Shown here piece by piece: positions 49,599 to 60,256 of a stretch of DNA of 64,000 nucleotides; positions within the stretch are counted from its first letter, which is position 1, and each line of letters opens with the position of its first letter. Under the pieces are notes generated by a model. It was not told the DNA's origin. It saw nothing but the letters and a program-made list of their open reading frames with translations, and searched no databases. A program made the position numbers and the translations under genes. Location of the stretch: NCBI RefSeq assembly GCF_002936955.1, contig NZ_MPZM01000007.1:1-64000 (forward strand), written 5' to 3'. This stretch comes from Oceanisphaera arctica. GTDB lineage: Bacteria; Pseudomonadota; Gammaproteobacteria; Enterobacterales; Aeromonadaceae.

Positions 49599-52295
49599 AT
49601 GACCAAATACGGCCTGCGAGCCCGGATACTGGCTTACACCATAATCCCCACCCTGCTTATCGGTATACTTCTGGCCGGTTATTTTTCCGTGAGCCGCTAT
49701 CAGCAGCTGGAAGAAGTACTCATCCGTCAGGGGGTCAACGTGATAGAGCCACTGGCCCTGGCCAGTGAGCTGGCGCTGACCAGCCGCAACCGGGAGGCGC
49801 TCAATCGCCTGCTCAGCACCATTCATCGCAATAACAGCCCACTGGTCAAGTCCATCGCCCTGTTCGATGCGGAAGGTCGGCTGCTGGTCACCTCAAACTA
49901 CCATCGCGACTTCAACGCCATGCGCCTGGCCGATCAGGTGCCCCTGCCCCGGGTAACCCTGGTGGAAAATAACGAAGACGGCATTATTCTGCGCACGCCC
50001 GTGCTTACCGATCATATTCGTGCGGATACCGTATGGGAAGATGCGTCCGCCATCCCCATCGGCTATATCGCCATGCAGCTGACCAACGACTCGGCCATGC
50101 TGCTGCACTATAAAGACAGCTTCTTCGCCGGCCTGATGGTACTGCTCGGCGTCAGCCTCAGCGGCCTGTTCGGCGTTCGGCTGATCAGGGGCGTGTCCCA
50201 GCCGATCACCGACATGGTCAGCGCCGTCTACAAGATCCGTGAAGGCCGACTCGACACCCGGGTTAACGGGGAATTCACCGGCGAAATGGAGATGCTCAAG
50301 AACGGCATCAACGCCATGGCCAAGTCGCTGTCCGAATACCACGACGAAATGCAGCAGAACATCGATCAGGCCACCTCGGATCTGCGCGAGACTCTGGAGC
50401 AGATCGAAATCCAGAATATCGAGCTGGACATGGCCAAGAAGCGGGCTCAGGAAGCGGCCCGGGTCAAAACCGAGTTTCTGGCCAACATGTCTCACGAGCT
50501 GCGCACCCCGCTCAACGGGGTCATCGGTTTTGCCCGTCAGCTGCAGAAAACCCGACTGACCTCCAATCAGCTCGACTACCTCAAGACCATCGAAAAATCG
50601 GCTCAGAACCTGCTTGGCATCATCAACGACATTCTCGACTTCTCCAAGCTGGAAGCTGGCAAGCTGAAGATGGAACAGCTGCCGTTCTCACTACGCGATA
50701 CCCTGCAGGAAGTCATGACGCTGCTGGCCCCCAGCGCCCATGACAAGGGGCTGGAGCTGTCGCAGCGGGTGGATGCCGCCGTGCATGACGCCGTGATCGG
50801 CGATCCGCTGCGACTGCAACAGGTACTGACCAACCTGGTGGGCAACGCGGTCAAGTTTACCGAGCAGGGCAACGTGGACGTGCGGGTCGACGCCCGCCCC
50901 GCCAGCCAGCCGGACAGGACTGCCCTGCGCATCCATGTGCAGGACACCGGCATCGGCATTTCCGACAGCCAGCGTCGTCAGCTGTTCCAGGCCTTCAATC
51001 AGGCCGACTCCAGTATTTCCCGCCGCTATGGCGGTACTGGGCTGGGCCTGGTCATCACCCAGAAACTGGTGCACCAGATGTCCGGCGAGATCGAGCTCTA
51101 TTCCGAGCTGGGCTCGGGCTCTGTGTTCAGCTTCACCCTGGAGCTGAGCCGGGCCTCACTGCCGCTGGCCGAGCCCCTGCCTCTGGCCGAGTTGTGTGAC
51201 AAGACGGTGCTCTATCTGGAAGAAGACAACTTCAGCCGCCGCGCCACCACGGCTCTGCTGCGAGAATGGGGGGTGCAGGTGCTGCACGAGCCCTATCCGG
51301 GGGTCGCCATCGATTGCGCCCTGCTGGGCTTTGGCCCCAGTACCCTGCCCAGCCAGATGGAACAGGGTATCCGCCGACAAATAGAACATGACAACAAGGT
51401 GGTGGTGCTGCTCAGCTCCACCGACCCGACCCTGGCCGACGCCCTGCTCGTCATGGGTGCCGAACTCTGCCTGAGCAAACCGGTACACTACCAGAAGCTT
51501 GCTCAGGCACTGATGGGACAGGAAGTGGCCGAGCCCGAGGCCATGTTGCAGATTACCCTGGCGCCACCCTCTCAAAAGCAGCCGCTGCGGGTGCTGGCGG
51601 TAGACGACAATCCGGCCAACCTGAAACTGATCAGCGCCATGCTGAGCGAACAGGTCAGCCAGGTGGAAAGCTGCTCCAACGGCCAGGAGGCGCTCAACCT
51701 GGCCACAGTCAATCGCTACGACATCATCTTCATGGACATTCAGATGCCGCTGATGGACGGCATTCAGGCCACCCGCGAAATTCGCTCCCAGGATGGTCCC
51801 AACGCCAGCACCCCCATAGTGGCGGTCACCGCCCATGCCATCGCAGGCGAGCGGGATAGGCTGATGCTGCAGGGCATGGACGATTACCTGGCCAAGCCGA
51901 TAGACGAGACCATACTGGCCCGCATTATCGAACGCTTCGCCCACCGTCCCCCGCCGCCGGGACAAATCGATTGGTCGCTGGCAGTAAAACAGGCCGGCGG
52001 CAAGGAGCCACTGGCCAAAGAAATGCTCACCCTGCTATTGCAGAGCTTCGATGAATTTGCCCCGCTGCTGGGGGCCGCCCTGTCCGGTGAGCTGGATGAA
52101 CAACGCCTCTACCCGGCATTACACAAGCTGCATGGCGGCACCGCTTATTGCGGCGTACCCCAGTTGCAGTCATTGGTGGCACAGTTGGAAACAGCGCTGC
52201 TGGCCAAGCAGGGCGTCGACGAGCTGGAACCCGAGCTGCTGGAGCTGGAAGAGCGCATGGGACAAGTAAGGGAAGAAGCGAAGACGTATTTGTAA
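49599..52295 (+). CDS. barA: hybrid sensor histidine kinase BarA
   Basis: 898 residues. Two membrane helices (about 9-31 and 173-197) flank a periplasmic sensor; then HAMP, a histidine kinase domain with phospho-His299 in ANMSHELRTPLNG, ATPase boxes (NLVGNAVKFTEQG, DTGIGI, GGTGLGL), a degenerate receiver-like domain, a true receiver (AVDDNPANLKL, FMDIQMPLMDG) and a C-terminal HPt domain (LHKLHGGTAYCG). Partner of UvrY/GacA, controlling CsrA through small RNAs in response to short-chain carboxylates. Divergent from rlmD, as in E. coli. Confidence 0.96.
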   Translation: MTKYGLRARILAYTIIPTLLIGILLAGYFSVSRYQQLEEVLIRQGVNVIEPLALASELALTSRNREALNRLLSTIHRNNSPLVKSIALFDAEGRLLVTSNYHRDFNAMRLADQVPLPRVTLVENNEDGIILRTPVLTDHIRADTVWEDASAIPIGYIAMQLTNDSAMLLHYKDSFFAGLMVLLGVSLSGLFGVRLIRGVSQPITDMVSAVYKIREGRLDTRVNGEFTGEMEMLKNGINAMAKSLSEYHDEMQQNIDQATSDLRETLEQIEIQNIELDMAKKRAQEAARVKTEFLANMSHELRTPLNGVIGFARQLQKTRLTSNQLDYLKTIEKSAQNLLGIINDILDFSKLEAGKLKMEQLPFSLRDTLQEVMTLLAPSAHDKGLELSQRVDAAVHDAVIGDPLRLQQVLTNLVGNAVKFTEQGNVDVRVDARPASQPDRTALRIHVQDTGIGISDSQRRQLFQAFNQADSSISRRYGGTGLGLVITQKLVHQMSGEIELYSELGSGSVFSFTLELSRASLPLAEPLPLAELCDKTVLYLEEDNFSRRATTALLREWGVQVLHEPYPGVAIDCALLGFGPSTLPSQMEQGIRRQIEHDNKVVVLLSSTDPTLADALLVMGAELCLSKPVHYQKLAQALMGQEVAEPEAMLQITLAPPSQKQPLRVLAVDDNPANLKLISAMLSEQVSQVESCSNGQEALNLATVNRYDIIFMDIQMPLMDGIQATREIRSQDGPNASTPIVAVTAHAIAGERDRLMLQGMDDYLAKPIDETILARIIERFAHRPPPPGQIDWSLAVKQAGGKEPLAKEMLTLLLQSFDEFAPLLGAALSGELDEQRLYPALHKLHGGTAYCGVPQLQSLVAQLETALLAKQGVDELEPELLELEERMGQVREEAKTYL

Positions 52296-52300
52296 CTGCC

Positions 52301-52430
52301 GGGATTAGGGATTAGGGATTAGGGATTAGGGATTAGGGATTAGGGATTAGGGATTAGGGATTAGGGATTAGAAGATTCGGGCCTACGGACGGCGACGTTC
52401 AAATCCCCATTCCCTAGTCCCGAATCCCGG
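52301..52430. repeat. GGGATTA x10 array with opposing arm
   Basis: Ten perfect tandem GGGATTA units (52301-52370), a 32-base spacer, then a complementary C-rich arm at about 52402-52430. It occupies nearly all of the barA-pdxJ convergent gap: the left end is 5 bases after the barA stop and the right end 4 bases from the pdxJ stop. Runs of GGG every seven bases could form G-quadruplexes on the plus strand. Confidence 0.95.
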
Positions 52431-52434
52431 TTTT

Positions 52435-53172
52435 TTAGACGCCCTGGCGGGCTTCGCGCATCAGCCGCTTCATGTCACGAATGGCCTTTTCCAGACCGTC
52501 GAAGGCGGCTCGGGCTATGATGGCATGGCCGATGTTCAGCTCCAGCATCTCGGGGATGGCGGCGATGGGCTTGACGTTGTGGTAATGCAGGCCGTGGCCG
52601 CCGTTCACCTTCAGGCCCCGATCGTGGGCGTAAGAGGCGGCGGCGGAGATGCGCTTCAGCTCGGCACACTGTTCGGCTTCACTGGGCGCATCGGCATAAT
52701 GACCGGTGTGGATCTCGATATAGGGTGCGCCTGTGGCGACCACCGCATCGATCTGCGCCCGGTCGGCATCGATAAACAGCGACACCTTGATGCCGGCTTC
52801 GGTCAATCGAGCCACGGCGGCACCCACCTTGTCGAGCTGACCGGCCACATCAAGCCCGCCCTCTGTGGTCACTTCTTCCCGCTTTTCCGGTACCAGACAA
52901 ACGAAGGCCGGCTTGATGCGACAGGCAATATCCAGCATCTCGTCGGTGACCGCCATTTCCAGGTTCATCCGGGTTTGAATGGTCTGGCTCAGGATGTCCA
53001 CGTCCCTGTCGACGATATGACGTCGATCTTCGCGCAGGTGCACGGTAATGCCGTCGGCACCCGCCTGTTCGGCCAGGGCTGCCGCCTGCACCGGATCCGG
53101 ATAACTGGTGCCCCTGGCATTACGCAAGGTGGCAATGTGATCGATATTCACGCCTAAATACAATTCACTCAC
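52435..53172 (-). CDS. pdxJ: pyridoxine 5'-phosphate synthase
   Basis: 245 residues, TIM barrel enzyme joining 3-amino-2-oxopropyl phosphate and DXP to pyridoxine phosphate. [22 protein letters not shown] is the diagnostic N-terminus, with His in HLREDRRHI and GHGLHYHNV also catalytic or phosphate-binding. GTG at 53172 lies inside the end of recO (8-base overlap). acpS, which follows pdxJ in E. coli, is not here. Confidence 0.97.
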   Translation of the reverse strand: MSELYLGVNIDHIATLRNARGTSYPDPVQAAALAEQAGADGITVHLREDRRHIVDRDVDILSQTIQTRMNLEMAVTDEMLDIACRIKPAFVCLVPEKREEVTTEGGLDVAGQLDKVGAAVARLTEAGIKVSLFIDADRAQIDAVVATGAPYIEIHTGHYADAPSEAEQCAELKRISAAASYAHDRGLKVNGGHGLHYHNVKPIAAIPEMLELNIGHAIIARAAFDGLEKAIRDMKRLMREARQGV

Positions 53173-53872
53173 TGCGACTTCCTCTCTTTCCTTTGATAAA
53201 CAGGGCTCGACTGCGCAAGACCCGGCCGCCGAGATAAGGCCCCAACGCCTGCCGGCTGAAGCGCTTGGCAGACGCCAGCACCCCCAGCCGACTCAAATCG
53301 AGCTCGGCCAGGGCATAAAGATGATCGCCCGGGTAAGCGCCAGGCTCGGCCTGCTCCAGGGCGATAAAGCCGGACTCCGGCTGATACCGATACCAGGCTT
53401 CGGGACGAATGGCCTCGCCACTCAGGGCGTCCTGGGTAAAATCGACGCCATAACCCAGTATGTTTAACATATAAAACTCGAAATGGCGCAGACAGGGTTC
53501 AATACCTTCGCCATTGGCCAGTTTTGTCAGCGTATTGTGATAGGCGTCAAACACCTCGTCGAAGGGGGTGTGCGCTTCCAGCAGGTAGTAGATTAGTTCG
53601 TTAAGGTAGAGGCCGCTGTACAGGGCCGTGCCCGTCAGGCGGATGGCCGGGGCCGTGGCTTCTGCATGGTGCAGGTTTTTCAGCTCGCCCTTGCCGGCAA
53701 AGCCGAGCCTTAACGGCACAAAGGGCTGTAACAGCCCTTTCAGTGGTGATCTCGGCTGGCGACTGCCTTTGGCCACCAGACTCTGCCGGCCCTGTTCCCG
53801 GGTGAATACCTCCACCAGTTGACTGGTTTCCCGGTAGGGCCGGCTATGAATGACGAAGGCGGCGTGCGCCAT
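53165..53872 (-). CDS. recO: DNA repair protein RecO
   Basis: 235 residues. OB-fold N-terminus ([38 protein letters not shown]-type region, including RPYRETS) and a helical C-terminal half. Works with RecF and RecR to load RecA on SSB-coated gaps. It follows era by 8 bases and overlaps pdxJ. Confidence 0.95.
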   Translation of the reverse strand: MAHAAFVIHSRPYRETSQLVEVFTREQGRQSLVAKGSRQPRSPLKGLLQPFVPLRLGFAGKGELKNLHHAEATAPAIRLTGTALYSGLYLNELIYYLLEAHTPFDEVFDAYHNTLTKLANGEGIEPCLRHFEFYMLNILGYGVDFTQDALSGEAIRPEAWYRYQPESGFIALEQAEPGAYPGDHLYALAELDLSRLGVLASAKRFSRQALGPYLGGRVLRSRALFIKGKRGSRSE

Positions 53873-53880
53873 GCTCAGTC

Positions 53881-54786
53881 TCAGTCGTCACCGTACCCCA
53901 GACTACGCAGGGCCCGCTCGTCATCGGCCCAGCCGGATTTGACCTTGACCCACAACTCCAGAAAGACCTTTTGCTCCAGTAGTCGTTCCAGATCCAGCCG
54001 CGCTTCGGTACCGATCACCTTGAGCTTTTCGCCCTTGTTGCCGATCACCATACGCTTCTGGCCGCTGCGCTCGACCAGGATCAGGCCGTTGATGTGCACT
54101 ATGCCCTGCTCGTTAACCTTGTAGTCTTCGATTTCTACCGTGACCGAATAAGGCAGCTCTTCGCCCATGAAGCGCATCAGCTTCTCGCGGATGATCTCTG
54201 CCGCCATAAAGCGGGAGGATCTGTCAGTGATGTAGTCTTCCGGAAAATAATGCAGGGAAGGCTTCAACCGAGAGCGAGCCAACTTGGCGATGGTGTCCAC
54301 ATTGGTGCCCTTTTCCGCAGAAATCGGCACTATGTCGGCGAAGTCCATCTTCTGCGACAGCCATTGCATGTGAGGCAGCAGCTCGTCTTTGGTCTCGACG
54401 TTGTCGATTTTGTTGATAGCCAGCACTACAGGGCAGTCCATACGGCGCAGCTTGTTCACCACCATCTCGTCGTCGGCGGTCCACTTGGTGCCTTCCACCA
54501 TGAACACTACCATCTCTACATCGCCCAGCGAGCTGCTTGCGGCCCGGTTCATCAGGCGGTTGATGGCGCGCTTTTCTTCGATATGCAAGCCAGGAGTATC
54601 CACATAGATGGCCTGATAGGCGCCTTCGGTGTCGATACCCATGATGCGATGCCGCGTGGTCTGCGGCTTGCGCGAGGTGATGCTGACCTTCTGGCCCAGC
54701 AGCTGGTTCAGCAGGGTCGATTTGCCCACATTGGGCCGGCCAACGATGGCGACAAAGCCGCAATAAGTTTGTTCTTGGTCTGTCAT
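53881..54786 (-). CDS. era: GTPase Era
   Basis: 301 residues. GTPase domain with [12 protein letters not shown] (G1), DTPG (G3) and NKID (G4), then a KH domain with [10 protein letters not shown] that binds the 3' end of 16S rRNA. Essential for 30S maturation. Start ATG overlaps the rnc stop by four bases, so rnc and era are coupled, as in E. coli. Confidence 0.98.
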   Translation of the reverse strand: MTDQEQTYCGFVAIVGRPNVGKSTLLNQLLGQKVSITSRKPQTTRHRIMGIDTEGAYQAIYVDTPGLHIEEKRAINRLMNRAASSSLGDVEMVVFMVEGTKWTADDEMVVNKLRRMDCPVVLAINKIDNVETKDELLPHMQWLSQKMDFADIVPISAEKGTNVDTIAKLARSRLKPSLHYFPEDYITDRSSRFMAAEIIREKLMRFMGEELPYSVTVEIEDYKVNEQGIVHINGLILVERSGQKRMVIGNKGEKLKVIGTEARLDLERLLEQKVFLELWVKVKSGWADDERALRSLGYGDD

Positions 54787-55451
54787 AGCAGCACATCCAG
54801 GGCATGTTCGGCGGCCGATTGCTCGGCCTTACGCCGGCTGGTACCAAGACCAACCACCGGCTCAGGTACACCATCAATCTGACAATGCACGGTAAATTTC
54901 TGATTATGGGCTTCGCCGATCACGTCCACCACTGTGTAGGTCGGCAAGGGCTTGCGTTTACCCTGCAGCAATTCCTGCAGTCGGGTCTTGGGATCTTTCT
55001 GATCGATGCCCGGCTGAATATCATTGAGCCTGTCGTCATACCAGGACAGCAGCATGGTACGCATCTGCTCGATATCCGTATCCAGATAAACGGCGCCGAT
55101 CAAGGCTTCCACCGCATCGGCCAGGATAGACTCCCGCCGATAGCCGCCGCTTTTCAGCTCACCCGGGCCCAGGATCAGGTACTCGCCCAGCTCGAATTCC
55201 CGCGCCAGCTCGGCCAGGGTCTTTTCTCGCACCAGGGTAGCGCGCATACGCGACATGTCACCTTCGTTCACCTTGGGAAAGCGGTGAAACAGGGCATCGG
55301 CGATCACCATGCTCAGCAGGGAGTCACCCAGAAACTCCAGCCGCTCGTTATGACGAGCGCCGGCGCTTCTGTGGGTCAGGGCCCGTATCAACATGTTTTC
55401 ATCGTTGAAGGTATGGCCCAGTTTTTTTTGCAGAATATTCAGTTTTTTCAT
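54783..55451 (-). CDS. rnc: ribonuclease III
   Basis: 222 residues. RNase III domain signature [11 protein letters not shown], second metal site [13 protein letters not shown], and a C-terminal double-stranded RNA-binding domain ([20 protein letters not shown]...[16 protein letters not shown], in two parts). Processes rRNA precursors and duplex mRNAs and in E. coli cuts its own leader. ATG overlaps the lepB TAA by one base. Confidence 0.98.
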   Translation of the reverse strand: MKKLNILQKKLGHTFNDENMLIRALTHRSAGARHNERLEFLGDSLLSMVIADALFHRFPKVNEGDMSRMRATLVREKTLAELAREFELGEYLILGPGELKSGGYRRESILADAVEALIGAVYLDTDIEQMRTMLLSWYDDRLNDIQPGIDQKDPKTRLQELLQGKRKPLPTYTVVDVIGEAHNQKFTVHCQIDGVPEPVVGLGTSRRKAEQSAAEHALDVLL

Positions 55452-56365
55452 TAACGAATCGCGCCTATACGGCTGAAACGCACATCGCTCGGCACCCAGG
55501 AGGGTAACCAGCTGTCGGCGTTACGTTCAAACTCAAAGCTAATCCAGATAGCCACCGCCTTGCCCACCAGGTTTTCTTCGGGCACAAAACCCCAGAACCG
55601 GCTGTCGGTACTGTTGTCTCTGTTGTCACCCATGGTGAAGTAATGCCCGGCAGGCACCACCCATTCATTCCGCGCCGTGCCCGGCTGACGGTGATACATG
55701 GACACCCGGTCGGGTAACAACGGATTGCGCAGTATGTCGTGGGACTCATCGGTCAGACGCTCGCGGTAATGCTCGAGCGGAATGCCCATCTGGGTAAACT
55801 CTCCACTTTGTTCATATTCCAGTGCCACCGGCGTAAAGTCGGGGCAGTTGTCACCGTCACAGGCCGGCTTGATATAAAGCTGCTTGTCCTGATAGACGAT
55901 GCGATCCCCGGGCAGGCCGATCACCCGCTTGATGTAATCGATGCGGGTATCTTCCGGATACTTGAACACCACCACATCGCCCCGTTCCGGCTTGCCGGTC
56001 GGGATCAGGGTAGTGTTGCCGACCGGCTCTTTCAGGCCGTAGGCAAACTTTTCCACCAGGATGAAATCACCCACCAGCAGAGTCGGCATCATGGAGCCGG
56101 ACGGGATCTGGAACGGCTCATAGATAAAAGAGCGCAATACCAGCACGACGGCAATCACCGGGAAGATAGACCGGGCCTGCTCGATCCAGCCCGGTACCCG
56201 GGCCGCCCGATTCAGAACCGCTGCATCCACTTTATTACCATGGGCCAGCTGAGCCTCGGAAATTTTACGTGCCCGTTGCGGCGCCCATATCCATTTGTCA
56301 CAGGCCCAGATAATGCCGGTGACCAGAGTCACCAGCACCAGAATCAGGGCAAAGTTACTTGCCAT
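55451..56365 (-). CDS. lepB: signal peptidase I
   Basis: 304 residues. Two N-terminal membrane segments, then the periplasmic catalytic domain: nucleophile Ser91 in [14 protein letters not shown] and general base Lys146 in [28 protein letters not shown] is the third conserved box. Removes signal peptides of exported proteins. Two bases after lepA. Confidence 0.97.
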   Translation of the reverse strand: MASNFALILVLVTLVTGIIWACDKWIWAPQRARKISEAQLAHGNKVDAAVLNRAARVPGWIEQARSIFPVIAVVLVLRSFIYEPFQIPSGSMMPTLLVGDFILVEKFAYGLKEPVGNTTLIPTGKPERGDVVVFKYPEDTRIDYIKRVIGLPGDRIVYQDKQLYIKPACDGDNCPDFTPVALEYEQSGEFTQMGIPLEHYRERLTDESHDILRNPLLPDRVSMYHRQPGTARNEWVVPAGHYFTMGDNRDNSTDSRFWGFVPEENLVGKAVAIWISFEFERNADSWLPSWVPSDVRFSRIGAIR

Positions 56366-56367
56366 GG

Positions 56368-58164
56368 TTACTTGTCCTTACCGACATGGAGGATGGCCAG
56401 GAAGGCATCCTGAGGAATATCGACCCGCCCCAGGGATTTCATGCGCTTCTTGCCTTCTTTCTGTTTGGACAGCAGCTTTTTCTTGCGGCTGACGTCGCCG
56501 CCGTAACACTTGGCGGTCACGTCTTTGCGCAGAGCCTTGACCGTGCTACGCGAGATAATCTGGCTGCCGATAGACGCCTGAATGGCGATATCAAACATCT
56601 GACGCGGGATCAGCTCGCGCATTTTTTCCACCAGCTGACGGCCCCGGTACAAGGCGTTTTCCTTGTGGGTGATAATGGCCAGCGCATCGATCCGGTCACC
56701 GTTGATCAGAATATCCAGTCGCACCATGTCGGCCGCTTCAAAGCGTTTGAAGCCGTAATCCAGAGAAGCATAGCCCCGGCTGCAGGACTTGAGACGGTCG
56801 AAGAAGTCGAGCACCACTTCCGCCATCGGAATATCGTAGCTCAGGGCCACCTGGTTGCCGTGATAGACCATGTTGGTCTGTACGCCCCGCTTCTCGATAC
56901 AGAGGGTGATCACGTTACCCAGATATTCCTGTGGTACCAGAATATTACATTCGGCAATGGGCTCGCGCAGCTCTTCGATGTTGTTGGTGGCCGGCAGGTT
57001 GGACGGGCTGTCGATGTGAATGGTTTCACCGTTGGTCTGGACGATCTCGTAGACCACGGTCGGCGCCGTGGTGATCAGATCCAGATTATATTCCCGCTCC
57101 AGTCGCTCCTGAACGATTTCCATGTGCAGCATACCGAGGAAACCACAACGGAAGCCAAAGCCCAGCGCGTTGGAAGTCTCCGGCTCATAGAAGAGGGAGG
57201 CGTCATTCAGCGACAGCTTGTCCAATGCATCACGGAAAGATTCATAGTCATCGCTGGAAATCGGGAACAGTCCCGCATACACCTGCGGCTTGACCTTCTT
57301 GAAGCCGGGCAGCGCCTTTTCGGCACCGTGTTTGGCGTGGGTCAGGGTATCTCCCACCGGCGCACCGTGGATTTCCTTGATGCCACACACCACCCAGCCT
57401 ACTTCACCGCAGTTCAGGCCGCCTGTGTCTTTCTGCTTGGGGGTAAAGATGCCGATACGGTCCACGCCCCACACCTGTCCGGTACTCATCACCTTGATCT
57501 TGTCGTTTTTCTTCAGGCTGCCGTGCTTGACTCGTACCAGCGACACCACACCCAGGTAGGAGTCGAACCAGGAGTCGATGATCAGCGCCTGCAGCGGCCC
57601 TTCCGGGTTACCCTCGGGCGGCGGGATCTGACGTACTATGGTTTCCAGCACCGCATCCACACCCAGACCGGTCTTGGCCGAGCAACGCACCGCATCGATG
57701 GCGTCGATGCCGACGATGTCTTCGATTTCCTGGGCCACCCGCTCCGGCTCGGCCTGGGGCAAGTCTATCTTGTTCAGTACCGGCACCACTTCCAGATCCA
57801 TTTCCAGGGCGGTGTAACAGTTGGCCAGAGTCTGTGCCTCAACGCCCTGACCCGCATCCACTACCAGCAAAGCGCCTTCACAGGCGGCAAGAGAGCGGGA
57901 TACTTCATAAGAGAAGTCGACGTGCCCCGGGGTATCGATAAAGTTCAGCTGGTACTGTTCGCCGTCGTCGGCCTGGTAGTTCAGGGTCACACTCTGGGCT
58001 TTGATGGTAATGCCGCGCTCCCGCTCCAGATCCATGGAGTCGAGAACCTGCTGCTGCATTTCCCGATCGGACAAGCCACCACATACCTGGATCAAACGAT
58101 CGGACAGGGTGGACTTGCCGTGGTCTATATGAGCGATGACGGAAAAGTTACGAATATGCTTCAT
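56368..58164 (-). CDS. lepA: elongation factor 4 (LepA)
   Basis: 598 residues from the ATG at 58164 ([19 protein letters not shown]). Translational GTPase: G1 [10 protein letters not shown]3 DTPGHVDF, G4 NKIDLP, EF-G-like domains and the LepA-specific C-terminal domain ([13 protein letters not shown]). It influences 30S biogenesis and back-translocation. No strong Shine-Dalgarno. lepA-lepB-rnc-era-recO-pdxJ are contiguous and partly overlapping, so one operon is likely. Confidence 0.97.
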   Translation of the reverse strand: MKHIRNFSVIAHIDHGKSTLSDRLIQVCGGLSDREMQQQVLDSMDLERERGITIKAQSVTLNYQADDGEQYQLNFIDTPGHVDFSYEVSRSLAACEGALLVVDAGQGVEAQTLANCYTALEMDLEVVPVLNKIDLPQAEPERVAQEIEDIVGIDAIDAVRCSAKTGLGVDAVLETIVRQIPPPEGNPEGPLQALIIDSWFDSYLGVVSLVRVKHGSLKKNDKIKVMSTGQVWGVDRIGIFTPKQKDTGGLNCGEVGWVVCGIKEIHGAPVGDTLTHAKHGAEKALPGFKKVKPQVYAGLFPISSDDYESFRDALDKLSLNDASLFYEPETSNALGFGFRCGFLGMLHMEIVQERLEREYNLDLITTAPTVVYEIVQTNGETIHIDSPSNLPATNNIEELREPIAECNILVPQEYLGNVITLCIEKRGVQTNMVYHGNQVALSYDIPMAEVVLDFFDRLKSCSRGYASLDYGFKRFEAADMVRLDILINGDRIDALAIITHKENALYRGRQLVEKMRELIPRQMFDIAIQASIGSQIISRSTVKALRKDVTAKCYGGDVSRKKKLLSKQKEGKKRMKSLGRVDIPQDAFLAILHVGKDK

Positions 58165-58243
58165 GATGCGATAAGGAGTCCGTTGTCTGAAAGCGAGAGT
58201 CAAAGGCGGGATTCTACTGGATTAGCACTACCGTGGCCAATCC

Positions 58244-58693
58244 TTAGTCGATATTGGCCACCGGGAGAACCGGCGCTATGATGACCGGCTCGGCCAGCAT
58301 CTTGCCGGGGCTTTTAGCCCAGCGGGACGCCAGTACAAAACCAGCGACGCCGCCGATGGCCGCCCCCGCCAGAGTGCCGCCATCGCCAAGACCCAGTCCG
58401 CTACTGGCAAGCAAGGCGCCGCCCAGCAACAGCAGCAGCGGCAGCAGATAAACCAGCAGGGCGCTGGTGATAATACTCTGCTCGGGAATACCGATACGCA
58501 CCTGCTGATTGACCGCCAGTGGTAACTTGGTCGCTATCACGAAACGGTGATCTCGACCGGGCAGCGCCTTCGATACCAGACCGGTGCCGCAAGTGCTGTT
58601 TTGCTTGCACTGACCACAGGCCGACTTGCTGAAACAGACCACTTCCACCCCGTCCTCGTGCACTGCCAATACGGTGGCAATCTCTTCAATCAT
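58244..58693 (-). CDS. rseC: SoxR-reducing/sigma-E system protein RseC
   Basis: 149-residue inner-membrane protein. Cys-rich N-terminal part (CFSKSACGQCKQNSTCGTG, iron-sulphur type) and two hydrophobic helices (about 78-97 and 105-124). RseC helps reduce SoxR with Rsx proteins and was first linked to RpoE. Overlaps rseB by four bases (ATGA). Confidence 0.93.
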   Translation of the reverse strand: MIEEIATVLAVHEDGVEVVCFSKSACGQCKQNSTCGTGLVSKALPGRDHRFVIATKLPLAVNQQVRIGIPEQSIITSALLVYLLPLLLLLGGALLASSGLGLGDGGTLAGAAIGGVAGFVLASRWAKSPGKMLAEPVIIAPVLPVANID

Positions 58694-59664
58694 GGTGTGT
58701 TCCTGGGCTCGATAGACTCGGCTATCCGGCGGGCGGTGTCGGCGGGAATAGCCCCCACTACGGTAATTTCAACCCGTGCCGGATTGACCAGGCTGACCAG
58801 ATGGGTTGCCCCCTGGCGCACCAGCTGCTGGTGCGGCTCGGTATTGGCGCCGGCCTCGGCCACATACACGGACACATCCACCAGGCCATTGGACAGCATC
58901 AGATAGTCCACCAGCCGCTCCGTGACCGGTAGCTTGTGTTTATCCTCGGAGCGCAACTCGAAGCCTTCGGGCAGCCAGCCGGTTTGCCAGGGCAAGACTT
59001 GCTGCGGCGCCGGATAGACTTCAGCCACCGACATCGCCGGCGGCAAGGCGGCGGTTTTCAGCTCTCGGATCAGGGCGCTGGGCTCCTCGCTGATCCGCAG
59101 AGCGACCCCCAGACTTTGCTCTACCACACCGGCGTCCTGATCCAGGGTATCCAGCTTGAGCAATAAACCGGTTTCCTGATCCAGCCACAGTATATAGCCG
59201 TAATACCCCTCGGCTCGGGGCGCCAGCCGGACCACCTGGGCCACCCGCCCCAGCACACGACTGCGTCCGGCGACAACCGCATCATAATGGGTCAGCACAG
59301 GTGCCAAGGGCATCAGCTGCAGACGATGAAAGAGTCCGGGCAGGGTGGCGTCTTTGAGTGTATAACCGCCGTGGCTGGCATCGAAAAAGCTGGTTTCATC
59401 GTCACGCTGCACGAATTCGCGGGGCCGACCATTGAGATGGGTAAGATGGGTAAACACCTGACCATCGATATGACCCCGGGTCAGTCGCTTGGGTTCAAGC
59501 TGCCCCTGACCGGATTCAACCAACGTCAGCTCGAAGTTCAGTTGCTGATAGGCCTGTTGCATGCGCTGCAACAAGGCTTCTGCCGATTCGTTCTCGGCCA
59601 TGGTCATGCCCGACCATGCCCACGCAAATATCAGGATAACGGCGCTAAGGCCCTTTATTCTCAA
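58690..59664 (-). CDS. rseB: sigma-E regulatory protein RseB
   Basis: 324 residues with signal peptide (MRIKGLSAVILIFAWAWSGMTMA). Periplasmic; binds RseA and shields it from DegS, and senses mislocalised lipopolysaccharide and lipids via its LolA-like N-terminal domain. LPWQTGWLPEGFELRSED in the second domain is typical. Start is TTG at 59664, AAGG nine bases upstream. 12 bases after rseA. Confidence 0.94.
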   Translation of the reverse strand: MRIKGLSAVILIFAWAWSGMTMAENESAEALLQRMQQAYQQLNFELTLVESGQGQLEPKRLTRGHIDGQVFTHLTHLNGRPREFVQRDDETSFFDASHGGYTLKDATLPGLFHRLQLMPLAPVLTHYDAVVAGRSRVLGRVAQVVRLAPRAEGYYGYILWLDQETGLLLKLDTLDQDAGVVEQSLGVALRISEEPSALIRELKTAALPPAMSVAEVYPAPQQVLPWQTGWLPEGFELRSEDKHKLPVTERLVDYLMLSNGLVDVSVYVAEAGANTEPHQQLVRQGATHLVSLVNPARVEITVVGAIPADTARRIAESIEPRNTP

Positions 59665-59676
59665 AGCCGATTACCT

Positions 59677-60240
59677 TCAGTTCTGGCGCAGTCGTTGCTG
59701 CAATTCGTGATCCATCAACAACTCATGAATACGACGCTGTTGTTCCAGCAAGGCCTGTTCCTGCGAGCTCTCGCGCGGCGCTATCTGGTAATTAAGGCTG
59801 ACCGGGGCCGCACCACCGTTCATGGGTACCGTATTCAGCACCGGAGACTGCAGGTCGCCCTGGCCGTATTGCTGCACCCCGACGATTACCGCCGCCGACA
59901 CCGAGGCCGCCACCGCAAACTGACCGATGTGGCGCAGCATGGGGGAGATTCGGCCAAACAGCGGACGCACTACATTGGCGCCTTCTTCCTGCGGTTTTGC
60001 CGCAGCCGGAGCCGCTATCATGGCCGGCTCGTCGGCCAGGGCCGCCGCTATTCTGTCGCTCATGTCCAGCCGCAGATGACTCGGCAACTCGCTGCGCAAG
60101 GCATCACCGTACAGGTGATAACGACCAAAGGTATCCGCCAGCTCGAGATCATCCCCCAACTGCTCCAGCAATACCTTGTCCTGGATTTCTCCGTCTACCA
60201 GTGCCGAAATCTGCTCTTTATTCGTCATAACGTTAGCCAT
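59677..60240 (-). CDS. rseA: anti-sigma-E factor RseA
   Basis: 187 residues. Cytosolic N-terminal domain (KEQISALVDGEI, the sigma-E-binding part), one membrane helix at about 105-125 and a periplasmic C-terminal part cut by DegS, then RseP, under envelope stress. ATG at 60240 follows GGGGAA, 16 bases after rpoE. Confidence 0.94.
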   Translation of the reverse strand: MANVMTNKEQISALVDGEIQDKVLLEQLGDDLELADTFGRYHLYGDALRSELPSHLRLDMSDRIAAALADEPAMIAAPAAAKPQEEGANVVRPLFGRISPMLRHIGQFAVAASVSAAVIVGVQQYGQGDLQSPVLNTVPMNGGAAPVSLNYQIAPRESSQEQALLEQQRRIHELLMDHELQQRLRQN

Positions 60241-60256
60241 AACAGTTATTCCCCGT

